Below are positions 1 through 12,149 of a DNA stretch of 64,000 bases, in pieces. The first letter of the stretch is position 1. Each line of letters starts with the position of its first letter. The notes under the pieces are model-generated. The model saw only the letters and a list, made by a program, of their open reading frames with translations, made no database searches and was not told the origin of the DNA. The position numbers and the translations under genes are program-made. Source of the stretch: Glandiceps talaboti. Lineage: Eukaryota; Hemichordata; Enteropneusta; Spengelidae. The DNA is taken from the NCBI RefSeq assembly GCF_964340395.1, contig NC_135562.1:23468173-23532172 (forward strand). The letters run 5' to 3'.

Positions 1-101
1 TCATGATTATGAGAAAATTCCTGGTGAGGATCTTATAAATTTTGAAATAATAATCAGTCCCCGAAAGGGGGTCTACTACAATGGGGCTCCGTCCATCCAC
101 C

Positions 102-1136
102 CATGTACATATGTTATAGATGTATACATACACATGTACATAGGTTGTAGATATATACGTACACATGTACATATGTTATAGATGTATACATACACATGTA
201 CATAGGTTGTAGATATATACGTACACATGTACATATGTTATAGATGTATACATACACATGTACATAGGTTGTAGATATATACGTACACATGTACATAGGT
301 TATAGATGTATAGCATACACATGTACATAGGTTATAGATATATACATACACATGTACATAGGTTATAGATGTATACATACACATGTACATAGGTTATAGA
401 TATATACATACACATGTACATAGGTTATAGATGTATACATACACATGTACATAGGTTGTAGATATATACGTACACATGTACATAGGTTATAGATGTATAC
501 ATACACATGTACATAGGTTGTAGATATATACGTACACATGTACATAGGTTGTAGATATATACGGTACATACACATGTACATAGGTTATAGATATATACAT
601 ACACATGTACATAGGTTATAGATGTATACATACACATGTACATAGGTTATAGATGTATACATACACATGTACATAGGTTGTAGATATATACATACACATG
701 TACATAGGTTATAGATATATACATACACATGTACATAGGTTATAGATATATACATACACATGTACATAGGTTATAGATGTATACATACACATGTACATAG
801 GTTGTAGATATATACGTACACATGTACATAGGTTGTAGATATATACGGTACATACACATGTACATAGGTTATAGATATATACATACACATGTACATAGGT
901 TATAGATGTATACATACACATGTACATAGGTTGTAGATATATACGTACACATGTACATAGGTTATAGGTATATACATACACATGTACATAGGTTATAGAT
1001 ATATACATACACATGTTCATAGGTTGTAGATATATACGTACACATATACATAGGTTATAGATGTATACATACACATGTACATAGGTTATAGATGTATACG
1101 TACACATGTACATAGGTTATAGATGTATACATACGT
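102..1136. repeat. 31-bp minisatellite array
   Basis: About 33 head-to-tail copies of a 31-bp AT-rich unit whose core is catgtacataggttatag. Units differ mainly at tatagatgtatacatac versus tgtagatatatacgtac. Two units carry an extra 4-5 bases (near 563 and 848). Open frames run through it only because there are few stop triplets, so I see no gene. The 101 bases before it are unremarkable single-copy-looking sequence. Confidence 0.95.
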
Positions 1137-2999
1137 ATATAGACTGCAGTCATAGAATTGATATTAGTATTTATATAGACCAGTCATAGAATTGATATTA
1201 TTATATATATAGACTGCAGTCATAGAATTGATATTATTATATATATAGACTGCAGTCATAGAATTGATATTATTATATATATAGACTGCAGTCATAGAAT
1301 TGATATTATTATGTATATAGACTGCAGTCATAGAATTGATATTACTATGTATATAGACTGCAGTCATAGAATTGATATTATTATGTATATAGACTGCAGT
1401 CATAGAATTGATATTATTATATATATAGACTGCAGTCATAGAATTGATATTATTATATATATTGACTGCAGTCCTAGAATTGATATTACTATGTAGACTG
1501 CAGTCATGGAATTGATATTATTTATATATATAGACTGCAGTCCTAGAATTGATATTATTATATATATTGACTGCAGTCATAGAATTGATATTACTATGTA
1601 GACTGCAGTCATGGAATTGATATTATTATTTATATTGACTGCAGTCATAGAATTGATATTATTTATATAGACTGCAGTCATAGAATTGATATAATATATA
1701 TTGACTGCAGTCATAGAATTGATATTACTATGTAGACTGCAGTCATAGAATTGATATTACTATTTATATTGACTGCAGTCATAGAATTGATATTATTTAT
1801 ATAGACTGCAGTCATGGAATTGATATTATTATTTATATTGACTGCAGTCATAGAATTGATATTATATATATAGACTGCAGTCCTAGAATTGATATTATTA
1901 TATATATTGACTGCAGTCATAGAATTGATATTACTATGTAGACTGCAGTCATAGAATTGATATTACTATGTATATAGACTGCAGTCATAGAATTGATATT
2001 ATGTATATAGACTGCAGTCATAGAATTGATATTATTATATATATAGACTGCAGTCATAGAATTGATATTATTTATATATATAGACTGCAGTCCTAGAATT
2101 GATATTATTATATATATTGACTGCAGTCATAGAATTGATATTATTATATATATAGACTGCAGTCATAGAATTGATATTACTATGTATATAGACTGCAGTC
2201 ATATAATTGATATTACTATGTATATAGACTGCAGTCATAGAATTGATATTACTATGTATATAGACTGCAGTCATAGAATTGATATTACTATGTATATAGA
2301 CTGCAGTCATAGAATTGATATTACTATGTATATAGACTGCAGTCATAGAATTGATATTATTATGTATATAGACTGCAGTCATAGAATTGATATTACTATA
2401 TATATTGACTGCAGTCATAGAATTGATATTACTATTTATATAGACTGCAGTCATAGAATTGATATTATTATTTATATAGACTGCAGTCATAGAATTGATA
2501 TTATTATATATATTGACTGCAGTCATAGAATTGATATTATATATATAGACTGCAGTCATAGAATTGATATTACTATGTATATAGACTGCAGTCATAGAAT
2601 TGATATTATTATATATATAGACTGCAGTCATAGAATTGATATTATTATGTATATAGACTGCAGTCATAGAATTGATATTATTATGTATATAGACTGCAGT
2701 CATAGAATTGATATTATTATATATATAGACTGCAGTCATAGAATTGATATTACTATGTAGACTGCAGTCATAGAATTGATATTATTATGTATATTGACTG
2801 CAGTCATAGAATTGATATTATTATATATATTGACTGCAGTCATAGAATTGATATTATTATATATATTGACTGCAGTCATAGAATTGATATTATTATATAT
2901 ATTGACTGCAGTCATAGAATTGATATTATTATGTATATAGACTGCAGTCATAGAATTGATATTACTATGTATATAGACTGCAGTCATAGAATTGATATT
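1135..2999. repeat. 36-bp satellite, first block
   Basis: Tandem units of about 36 bp (variants near 30-35) built on gactgcagtcatagaattg followed by an AT-rich tail. Each unit holds a PstI site inside the 10-bp palindrome GACTGCAGTC. The block begins exactly where the 31-bp array ends and stops at an inserted TIR/foldback segment. Both strands are open for hundreds of codons because the commonest unit length is a multiple of three, so these are not genes. Confidence 0.95.
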
Positions 3000-3546
3000 T
3001 AAACAATAATGTACGCCCTCCCAGCCCATAATGGACGAAAGCAAACTTTGAACGACATAATGGGCGAGGCGACAGCCGAGCCCATTATGGAGTGCAAAGT
3101 TTGCTTGAGTCCATTATGGACTGGGAGGGCGTACATTATTGTTATTATTTTATAGTTTTGCCAATTCCAGTGAATTTGTAGACCGAGAAACGCAAAACAA
3201 CGTATAATATACACAGCGCTGAACATCGTCTGCCATGTTCGGCCCGGAAGCTGAATACTAATCATTGCGACACACGTACGTACACGTACATACACATATA
3301 CACTTCAATGAACTGCTGTGAACACAAATTTGTTTCATTTTAATTTCAATCAAAAAATTCTTATGGTGTTTACCCCATAATTTCCCTGTTCTTAAATACC
3401 CACACCGTTATTGCCTTACGGACATAAGCGTGTATTGTTATGCTCGTTCCGGGGCCGCGATGCCCAATAACGGAGTACATTATCAGTAATAATGTACAGA
3501 GATGACGTCACAAAATTCACTGGAATTGGTAATGCTATAATATAAT
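3000..3546. mobile_element. Foldback/TIR element inserted in the satellite
   Basis: This 547-bp segment interrupts the 36-bp satellite, which resumes at about 3547. It holds two inverted-repeat structures. The first, 3002-3143, is a nearly complete hairpin whose outer arms share aacaataatgtacgccctcc with one mismatch in about 34 bp. The second has arms at about 3148-3177 and 3511-3543 that share ccaattccagtgaattt. No protein of transposase size is present, so it is a MITE-like non-autonomous element or two nested ones. The superfamily is not assignable. Confidence 0.75.
3002..3143. repeat. 142-bp imperfect hairpin
   Basis: The left half reads inward from aacaataatgtac and the right half is its near-perfect reverse complement, ending gtacattattgtt. 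A second matched tract around agcaaactttg lies on both arms, leaving only a short loop near 3070. This is a classic foldback MITE shape. It sits at the left edge of the larger inserted segment. Confidence 0.8.
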
Positions 3547-6500
3547 ATTATATATATTGACTGCAGTCATAGAATTGATATTATTATGTATATAGACTGC
3601 AGTCATAGAATTGATATTATTATGTATATAGACTGCAGTCATAGAATTGATATTACTATGTATATAGACTGCAGTCATAGAATTGATATTACTATGTATA
3701 TAGACTGCAGTCATAGAATTGATATTACTATGTATATAGACTGCAGTCATAGAATTGATATTATTATGTATATAGACTGCAGTCATAGAATTGATATTAT
3801 TATGTATATAGACTGCAGTCATTGAATTGATATTATTATGTATATAGACTGCAGTCATAGAATTGATATTATTATGTATATAGACCGCAGTCATAGAATT
3901 GATATGTATATAGACTGCAGTCATAGAATTGATATTATTATGTATATAGACTGCAGTCATAGAATTGATATTACTATGTATATAGACTGCAGTCATAGAA
4001 TTGATATTACTATGTATATAGACTGCAGTCATAGAATTGATATTACTATGTATATAGACTGCAGTCATAGAATTGATATTATTATGTATATTGACTGCAG
4101 TCATAGAATTGATATTATTATGTATATAGACTGCAGTCATAGAATTGATATTATTATATATATAGACTGCAGTCATAGAATTGATATTATTATGTATATA
4201 GACTGCAGTCATAGAATTGATATTATTATGTATATAGACTGCAGTCATAGAATTGATATTACTATGTAGACTGCAGTCATAGAATTGATATTATTATATA
4301 TATAGACTGCAGTCATAGAATTGATATCATTATATATATAGACTACAGTCATAGAATTGATATTACTATGTAGACTGCAGTCATAGAATTGATATTATTA
4401 TGTATATTGACTGCAGTCATAGAATTGATATTATTATGTATATAGACTGCAGTCATAGAATTGATATTACTATGTATATAGACTGCAGTCATAGAATTGA
4501 TATTACTATGTATATAGACTGCAGTCATAGAATTGATATTATTATGTATATAGACTGCAGTCATAGAATTGATATTACTATGTAGACTGCAGTCATAGAA
4601 TTGATATTATTATGTATATTGACTGCAGTCATGGAATTGATATTATTATGTACATAGACTGCAGTCATAGAATTGATATTACTATGTATATAGAATGCAG
4701 TCATAGAATTGATATTATTATGTATATAGACTGCAGTCATAGAATTGATATTACTGTGTATATAGACTGCAGTCATGGAATTGATATTATTATATATATA
4801 GACTGCAGTCATAGAATTGATATTACTATGTATATAGACTGCAGTCATAGAATTGATATTACTATATAGACTGCAGTCATAGAATTGATATTATTATTTA
4901 TATAGACTGCAGTCATAGAATTGATATTACTATGTATATAGACTGCAGTCATAGAATTGATATTACTATGTAGACTGCAGTCATAGAATTGATATTATTA
5001 TATATATAGACTGCAGTCATAGAATTGATATTATTATGTATATAGACTGCAGTCATAGAATTGATATTATTATGTATATAGACTGCAGTCATAGAATTGA
5101 TATTATTATATATATAGACTGCAGTCATAGAATTGATATTATTATGTATATAGACTGCAGTCATAGAATTGATATTATTATGTATATAGACTGCAGTCAT
5201 AGAATTGATATTATTATATATATTGACTGCAGTCATAGAATAGATATTACTATGTATATAGACTGCAGTCATAGAATTGATATTATTATATATATATAGA
5301 CTGCAGTCATAGAATTGATATTATTATGTATATAGACTGCAGTCATAGAATTGATATTATGTATGTAGACTGCAGTCATAGAATTGATATTATTATATAT
5401 ATAGACTGCAGTCATAGAATTGATATTACTATGTAGACTGCAGTCATAGAATTGATATTATTATATATATAGACTGCAGTCATAGAATTGATATTATTAT
5501 ATATATTGACTGCAGTCATAGAATTGATATTACTATGTATATAGACTGCAGTCATAGAATTGATATTACTATGTATATCGACTGCAGTCATAGAATTGAT
5601 ATTATTATATATATAGACTGCAGTCATAGAATTGATATTATTATGTATATAGACTGCAGTCATAGAATTGATATTATTATGTATATAGACTGCAGTCATA
5701 GAATTGATATTATTATGTATATAGACTGCAGTCATAGAATTGATATTATTATATATATAGACTGCAGTCATAGAATTGATATTATTATGTATATAGACTG
5801 CAGTCATAGAATTGATATTATTATGTATATAGACTGCAGTCATAGAATTGATATTATTATATATATTGACTGCAGTCATAGAATAGATATTACTATGTAT
5901 ATAGACTGCAGTCATAGAATTGATATTATTATATATATAGACTGCAGTCATAGAATTGATATTATTATGTATATAGACTGCAGTCATAGAATTGATATTA
6001 TTATGTATGTAGACTGCAGTCATAGAATTGATATTATTATATATATAGACTGCAGTCATAGAATTGATATTACTATGTAGACTGCAGTCATAGAATTGAT
6101 ATTATTATATATATAGACTGCAGTCATAGAATTGATATTATTATATATATTGACTGCAGTCATAGAATTGATATTACTATGTATATAGACTGCAGTCATA
6201 GAATTGATATTACTATGTATATCGACTGCAGTCATAGAATTGATATTATTATATATATAGACTGCAGTCATAGAATTGATATTATTATGTATATAGACTG
6301 CAGTCATAGAATTGATATTATTATGTATATAGACTGCAGTCATAGAATTGATATTATTATGTATATAGACTGCAGTCATAGAATTGATATTATATATATT
6401 GACTGCAGTCATAGAATTGATATTATTATATATATAGACTGCAGTCATAGAATTGATATTACTATGTAGACTGCAGTCATAGAATTGATATTATTATGTA

Positions 6501-6703
6501 TATTGACTGCAGACATAGAATTGATATTATATATATAGACTGCAGTCATAGAATTGATATTATTATGTATATAGACTGCAGTCATAGAATTGATATTATT
6601 ATGTATATTGACTGCAGTCATAGAATTGATATTACTATGTATATAGACTGCAGTCATAGAATTGATATTACTATGTATATAGACTGCAGTCATAGAATTG
6701 ATA
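3547..6703. repeat. 36-bp satellite, second block
   Basis: The same 36-bp satellite as 1135-2999 continues here. It shows higher-order structure: rare variants recur at a fixed offset. A unit reading gaatagatatt occurs at 5238 and 5881 (offset 643), and a unit reading tatatcgactg has its variant triplet at 5578 and 6222 (offset 644). Stretches of about 18 units have therefore been duplicated as blocks. The array is cut at 6706 by a DNA transposon and its last half unit lies at 8447-8461. Confidence 0.95.
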
Positions 6704-6706
6704 TTA

Positions 6707-8446
6707 GGGACCAGTCAGTTTCTTCGGCCGGGGGGGGGTGGGGGGGGGGTGGATTGGTAGGGGGGTCGGCGGTGGATTGGTAGGGGGGTCACCCAGTTTT
6801 TGAAATTGTGGAAGAGGGGGGTCATTGTGTTTTAGATTGTGATGGAAGAAAAAAATCCTTTCTACAATGGCATATAGTCTTGTCTGAAATGTGGTACATG
6901 TCAATATTTGTTCTTGTCCCTGTTTCTTTATGAATTCTTTAACATTACTTTCTAGTTCAAACCTAACTATATATATTCATATACCTTGTACATGTACCGG
7001 TATTACCTAGCTACCACACTAGTTACAGAACATGTCATGTAAATGCTTGGCTGTTTCACAATCAATGCTTCACTCATATTGCAGTTTGGGGCAAAAGTGA
7101 ACTTGAAGGTTTCGTAATGGTAATTTTCATAGATAGTTTATAAATGAAGTTAATCTAAATTGTTCTACTCATCATGCTATTGACACTACAAATCACCACA
7201 TCTCATCAGATTCCAGTTACTATTATACACTAGGTATGACCACCTAAAGTTCTCTAACATACCGGTGACTTTATTATACATGCAATATTAATGCCCCTAT
7301 ATACTAATGTTACGTGTCCATTTTATGTGATATGAGAAACTCATTAAAAAACGTTTTATGTTAGCTTTTCGAAGCTTGAAAATAATACCTCAAAGGTTAT
7401 GAATAACCTAAACATTGCCTTAGTATCTCAAGCAAAAACTCCACATCTGCCAGGGGGAAACCCCCAAGGACTCCCTCACCCCCAGAGGTCACTCATACAT
7501 TCAACCAACAATCAGATGCACCAACAACCTTTTTACTGTCATAATGGTATTAAACTTTTCTTAAATATTTTCACCCTATTCTAATTTGATATGATATTGT
7601 CTTTTCAAGATCTGAAATGTTTGCCAAGATAGTCTAAAATTGCCTTAAACTCCAAATCTCTCCTACCAATGATACTACCATTATAGATGTGCTGACCTTT
7701 ACTACATGTATATAATGATGCCATTTAAACTTTTTAAGAACATATTTCAACCCTTAGTGTAAGTTATAAAGGAAATTATTGTCTGAAAGGGTCTGAATAG
7801 TCTCAAAATTGACTTTTCAGAGTTAAAAACCTCCAGGGCTTCTAGGGGGAGACCCCCTAGGACCCCGCCCCCACATGAGGTGTACACATCCTAGTCTCAA
7901 GATCTTCCCCCTACCTCTTACTGTCAAGATCCTATCAAACTATATTTCAAAAATATTTCAACCTTATGTAGTTGCATTTTACATGTTGGTGCTGATTTGA
8001 AAGCTTGGAAATTATTTTCTGAAAATGTCTGAATTAAAAACCTCCTGGGCTTCTAGGGGAGACCCCTAGGACCCCCATAAGAGATGTACATATTCCCTTC
8101 TCAAGCTTTCCTACCCTTCACTGCCAAGATGCTATTAAACTCCTTTTCGAATATATTTACCCTGTGTAGTCAATAATTATAAATATGATAGTGCTAACCC
8201 GGGATCTTATAAAGTAGATGCAAGACAGTCAAGCAGTCCACACTGAGTCACGATAAAAAAATACCTGTCATGCGAATATTATATATGGGGGGGGGTCATC
8301 ATGTTTTAGAATTAAGTGATGGGGGGGGGGGGGGGGGGGTCAGCCTGTTTTTGGTTTTACAGATAGGGGGTCAGTGACTTTTTGTCGGTCCGATTTAAGA
8401 ATCCACCCCCCCCCCCCCCCCTAGGCTGGAGAAACTGACCGGTCCC
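6707..8446. mobile_element. Non-autonomous PIF/Harbinger-like DNA transposon, copy A
   Basis: The ends are inverted repeats: left GGGACCAGTCAGTTTCTTC, right the reverse complement of GGGACCGGTCAGTTTCTCC. The satellite reads gata-tta before the element and tta-ctatgtatatag after it. Intact satellite units read gatattactatgtatatag, so exactly TTA was duplicated. A 3-bp TTA/TAA duplication is the mark of PIF/Harbinger. Inside are long poly-G/poly-C tracts and related modules of about 200 bp (7765-7970, 7990-8170) containing cttctaggggga. No transposase is present, so it must have moved in trans. Related pieces lie at 20749-20866, 25290-25455 and 26795-28148. Confidence 0.8.
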
Positions 8447-8517
8447 TTACTATGTATATAGCTGTTCCTACTTAAACTATAAGGATCACTTTGTTTCTGT
8501 GCAATTCAATTTTACAG

Positions 8518-8570
8518 AAGGACTTGCTCAAGCCAGGCAGCAGAAGGTGATTCCAGACAGGGCAGTAAAG
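8518..8570 (+). CDS. Internal coding exon (53 bp), probable GAREM-like gene
   Basis: A pyrimidine-rich tract and acceptor (ttcaattttacag) precede the exon, and the donor gtatag follows AAG at 8570. The frame that stays open starts with two bases completing a codon from an upstream exon, then reads GLAQARQQKVIPDRAVK and ends in phase 0. The next exon begins in phase 0, which supports joining them. The exon lies 57 bp after the last satellite base and 72 bp after the Harbinger end. Its peptide alone is too short to identify. Assignment to the same gene as the SAM exon is inference from strand and phase. Confidence 0.5.
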
Positions 8571-9376
8571 GTATAGTTAAATCAAAATATTGAATTGTTG
8601 ATAAATTTAGTTGTAAAATGCACACACCCAAGACAAATTGCTAAAAGTGTTTTAATAACAATGTCTAGGTTCTTCTATTCATGTTCATAACTAGAATTCA
8701 TTTTGCACCAAGAAATACTAGGAGGTCACCAAAGGAATTGCCAGATATCCACCATGGCGGCTGTTCATCAGTATTTTCAGAAGTCACAACGCATCCATGA
8801 CTTCAGACAACTATTCTAAATTCTTAGAATTTGGTAACATCCCCAGGTTCATTGAATTGCTTACATAAAGGGATAATGCCATGCTGCTCCAGGAAATGAA
8901 TATTTGGGACACTTAATTTTGAAGATGTTGTGATAAAAGAGTGAAATATTCTAGGTATTTGAATTTACTATTATCATTGTGTCAAGTATCATATACGTTG
9001 ATTTTAGTTTGACGGTACAGATAATTTAAAAAAAAATATCGTTGAACTGTAATTTATTCACCATGATTATAAAGAAGTATATTTATTTTATTATTTTTTA
9101 TTTATTACTCTTCATCACAGGCAAAACGTGATTTACACAATAATGAAAAAATATTAACAATGGCACTTGACAAGACAGAAAAATCATACATATTACAAAA
9201 AAGTAGCAACTAGCAAACAATAAAAATACAACTATAACAACAAAAGATAGCCTGTGAATGGAATGAACAAACAGATGCCGAGCACCTCTCCTTGTGTCCA
9301 ACCAACATCAAAAAATTTAACTAAAATAAATTAATAGAGCAAATTTGCAAACACAGAAAATGATAACATTGACATT
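8571..9376 (+). other. Intron, non-repetitive part
   Basis: This is the start of the 3.3-kb intron between the first two exons. I see no further exon with good splice sites. A 45-codon open stretch near 8690-8815 ends in TGA without a donor. An A/T-rich minus-strand ORF at 9098-9301 has low-complexity hydrophobic content and no recognisable domain. Confidence 0.5.
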
Positions 9377-10852
9377 GAGAGTCGGTGACATCAGTTGTGG
9401 TAGTTGAGAGTCGGTGACATCCATTGTGGTAGTTGAGAGTCGGTGACATCCATTGTGGTAGTTGAGAGTCGGTGACATCAATTGTGGTAGTTGAGAGTAG
9501 GTGACATCAATTGTGGTAGTTGAGAGTCGGTGACATCAATAATTGTGGTAGTTGAGAGTAGGTGACATCCATTGTGGTAGTTGAGAGTAGGTGACATCAA
9601 TTGTGGTAGTTGAGAGTCGGTGACATCAATTGTGGTAGTTGAGAGTCGGTGACATCAATTGTGGTAGTTGAGAGTCGATGACATCAATTGTGGTAGTTGA
9701 GAGTCGGTGACATCAATTGTGGTAGTTGAGAGTCGGTGACATCAATTGTGGTAGTTGAGAGTAGGTGACATCAATTGTGGTAGTTGAGAGTAGGTGACAT
9801 CAATTGTGGTAGTTGAGAGTCGGTGACATCAATTATGGTAGTTGAGAGTCGGTGACATCAATTGTGGTAGTTGAGAGTAGGTGACATCAATTGTGGTAGT
9901 TGAGAGTAGGTGACATCAATTGTGGTAGTTGAGAGTAGGTGACATCAATTGTGGTAGTTGAGAGTAGGTGACATCAATTGTGGTAGTTGAGAGTAGGTGA
10001 CATCAATTGTGGTAGTTGAGAGTCGGTGACATCAATTATGGTAGTTGAGAGTAGGTGACATCAATTGTGGTAGTTGAGAGTCGGTGACATCAATTATGGT
10101 AGTTGAGAGTCGGTGACATCAATTGTGGTAGTTGAGAGTCGGTGACATCCATTGTGGTAGTTGAGAGTAGGTGACATCAATTATGGTAGTTGAGAGTCGG
10201 TGACATCCATTGTGGTAGTTGAGAGTAGGTGACATCAATTGTGGTAGTTGAGAGTAGGTGACATCAATTGTGGTAGTTGAGAGTAGGTGACATCAATTGT
10301 GGTAGTTGAGAGTCGATGACATCAATTATGGTAGTTGAGAGTAGGTGACATCAATTGTGGTAGTTGAGAGTAGGTGACATCAATTATGGTAGTTGAGAGT
10401 AGGTGACATCAATTATGGTAGTTGAGAGTAGGTGACATCAATTGTGGTAGTTGAGAGTAGGTGACATCAATTATGGTAGTTGAGAGTCGGTGACATCAAT
10501 TGTGGTAGTTGAGAGTCGATGACATCAATTGTGGTAGTTGAGAGTCGGTGACATCAATTGTGGTAGTTGAGAGTCGGTGACATCAATTGTGGTAGTTGAG
10601 AGTAGGTGACATCAATTGTGGTAGTTGAGAGTAGGTGACATCAGTTGTGGTAGTTGAGAGTAGGTGACATCAATTGTGGTAGTTGAGAGTCGGTGACATC
10701 CATTGTGGTAGTTGAGAGTAGGTGACATCAATTGTGGTAGTTGAGAGTCGGTGACATCCATTGTGGTAGTTGAGAGTAGGTGACATCCATTGTGGTAGTT
10801 GAGAGTCAATGATATTGATTGTGGCATGCCACAATCAATATCACTGACTCTC
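9377..10852. repeat. 29-bp minisatellite array (intronic)
   Basis: About 50 copies of a 29-bp unit built on gtggtagttgagagtcggtg. Variation is concentrated at two sites: tcGGtg/tAGGtg and tcaattG/tcaattA or tccattg. One unit near 9540 has three extra bases. The last unit is followed by an inverted copy that makes a palindrome (10801-10852). No coding role is visible. Confidence 0.95.
10801..10852. repeat. 52-bp near-perfect palindrome closing the 29-bp array
   Basis: The sequence reads gagagtcaatgatattgatt, then gtggcatgccac, then the mirror of the first part. Only one base pair is mismatched between the arms. It is a head-to-head pair of diverged 29-bp units, so the array ends by inverting on itself immediately before the ACAT microsatellite. 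Confidence 0.85.
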
Positions 10853-10864
10853 AAATGCCAGAAT

Positions 10865-10966
10865 CATACATACATACATACATACATACATACATACATA
10901 CATACACACACACATACACACACACATACACATACATACATACATACACACACATACATACATACA

Positions 10967-10998
<32 letters not shown>

Positions 10999-11245
10999 CA
11001 TACATACATACATACATACATACATACATACATACATACAATACATTATACATACAGACTGACATACAGACTGACATACATACATACATACATACATACA
11101 TACATACAATACATTATACATACAGACTGACATACATACATACATACATACATACATACATACAATACATTATACATACAGACTGACATACATATACATA
11201 CAATACATTATACATACAGACTGACATACAGACTGACATACAGAC
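10865..11245. repeat. ACAT/AC microsatellite with embedded longer units
   Basis: It starts as (ACAT)n mixed with (AC)n. From about 11034 a longer unit containing aatacattatacatacag and gactgacatac recurs four times with variable amounts of ACAT between. This is simple-sequence DNA with second-level repetition. Confidence 0.9.
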
Positions 11246-11885
11246 TCACAGACTTTTCATCCCTAATATATAACCTTACCTTCCTTACAGAAGGTATAAA
11301 TTGTAGTATCGACAAATAAACATTCAACTACCAAGTGGTCCTAATGACTTACACATCCACATACCACCTCCTCATCAAAGTGTAACTGATCCTTATATCC
11401 ATCTGTACATATGTGAATAAAGTATCATTCTATAGTAAGTATTCAAATAGTAAACAATTTCTCCGGCGTCTATATCAACCCATTCACACAACTGTAGAGC
11501 CATTCATCTAAAAGACATTACACAAATGACTCTCCCAAAATTATGAATATGCCCATTTTTCCTGGAGTGATGCTCCCTTTTAATCGTCCCTGTAAACCTT
11601 GAATTTGAGTATTTTTTTGGTGCAACATGAAAATAGAATGAGCATTTCCACAAATGAGCTTTCATTATTTCATTGTTCTATTCTATTTATCTTGATGGTA
11701 ATTTCACTGCAGTATTTGCCTGTGTGCTTAGTGTGCTAGTGTGCAGTCACTTGATTAAGAAAAAGCATTGTTTTTATTTTGAATCTTTGGTGTACATCAT
11801 TGGATGTACTGTTAATGTGGTACCAGATGTGTCCAAGTTGGTTTCCACCCATGAAACATTGACTAGGAGTTATTTCTTCACACAG
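11246..11885 (+). other. Intron remainder before the second exon
   Basis: About 640 bp of non-repetitive AT-rich sequence. It ends in a clear polypyrimidine tract and acceptor (ttatttcttcacacag). I see no other gene or RNA structure here. Confidence 0.5.
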
Positions 11886-11987
11886 AAATCAGCTGTTATG
11901 GAGTCTGTTGGACTTCCAAAGATGCAACCACCTCGCAGAGATAGTTATGAAAATGTTGTGTTCAAAAGTAAATTTAGTATCTCCAAG
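11886..11987 (+). CDS. Coding exon with GRB2-type YENV motif, GAREM-like gene
   Basis: The exon is 102 bp, phase 0 at both ends, with acceptor cacag and donor gtaaat after AAG. It encodes 34 residues that start KSAVMESVGLPKMQPPRRDS and continue with YENV and a basic tail ending SKFSISK. YxN is the known GRB2 SH2-binding motif, and a basic/proline stretch (QPPRR) lies just before the tyrosine. Phase 0 matches both the preceding exon and the SAM exon. GAREM proteins bind GRB2 through phosphotyrosines between an N-terminal CABIT and a C-terminal SAM domain, so this exon fits the linker. The link to the SAM exon 22.9 kb away is inferred, not shown. Confidence 0.6.
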
Positions 11988-12149
11988 GTAAATATACTAA
12001 ATTATCATTTCCATCCATTCTCAATAAATGAATTTTAATTTATATGCAAATCATGGGTTGGTTTACCTGGACTGGTCGGCTGTGCTAAGGGTGTCTGGTC
12101 GTTTTGCCCCATAACCAGTTCGCCCCATTGCCAGTTCGCACCTACTTAG

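Noticed and set aside
1164-6448. Paired sense/antisense ORFs (MYIDCSHRIDI, MTAVYIHNNINS)
   Set aside because: They mirror the 36-bp satellite on each strand and break wherever a unit length departs from 36.
1135-6703. CRISPR-like regular repeats with a palindromic core
   Set aside because: Units are contiguous with no unique spacers, the surrounding genome is eukaryotic, and no cas genes exist.
8690-8815. 45-codon open stretch with CCACCATGGCGG context
   Set aside because: A good Kozak-like ATG lies within it, but the host-gene frame ends in TGA without a donor, and no supporting exon follows.
9098-9301. Hydrophobic 67-codon minus-strand ORF
   Set aside because: Composition follows an A/T-rich tract that looks like a retroposon tail; no signal-peptide-plus-domain structure.
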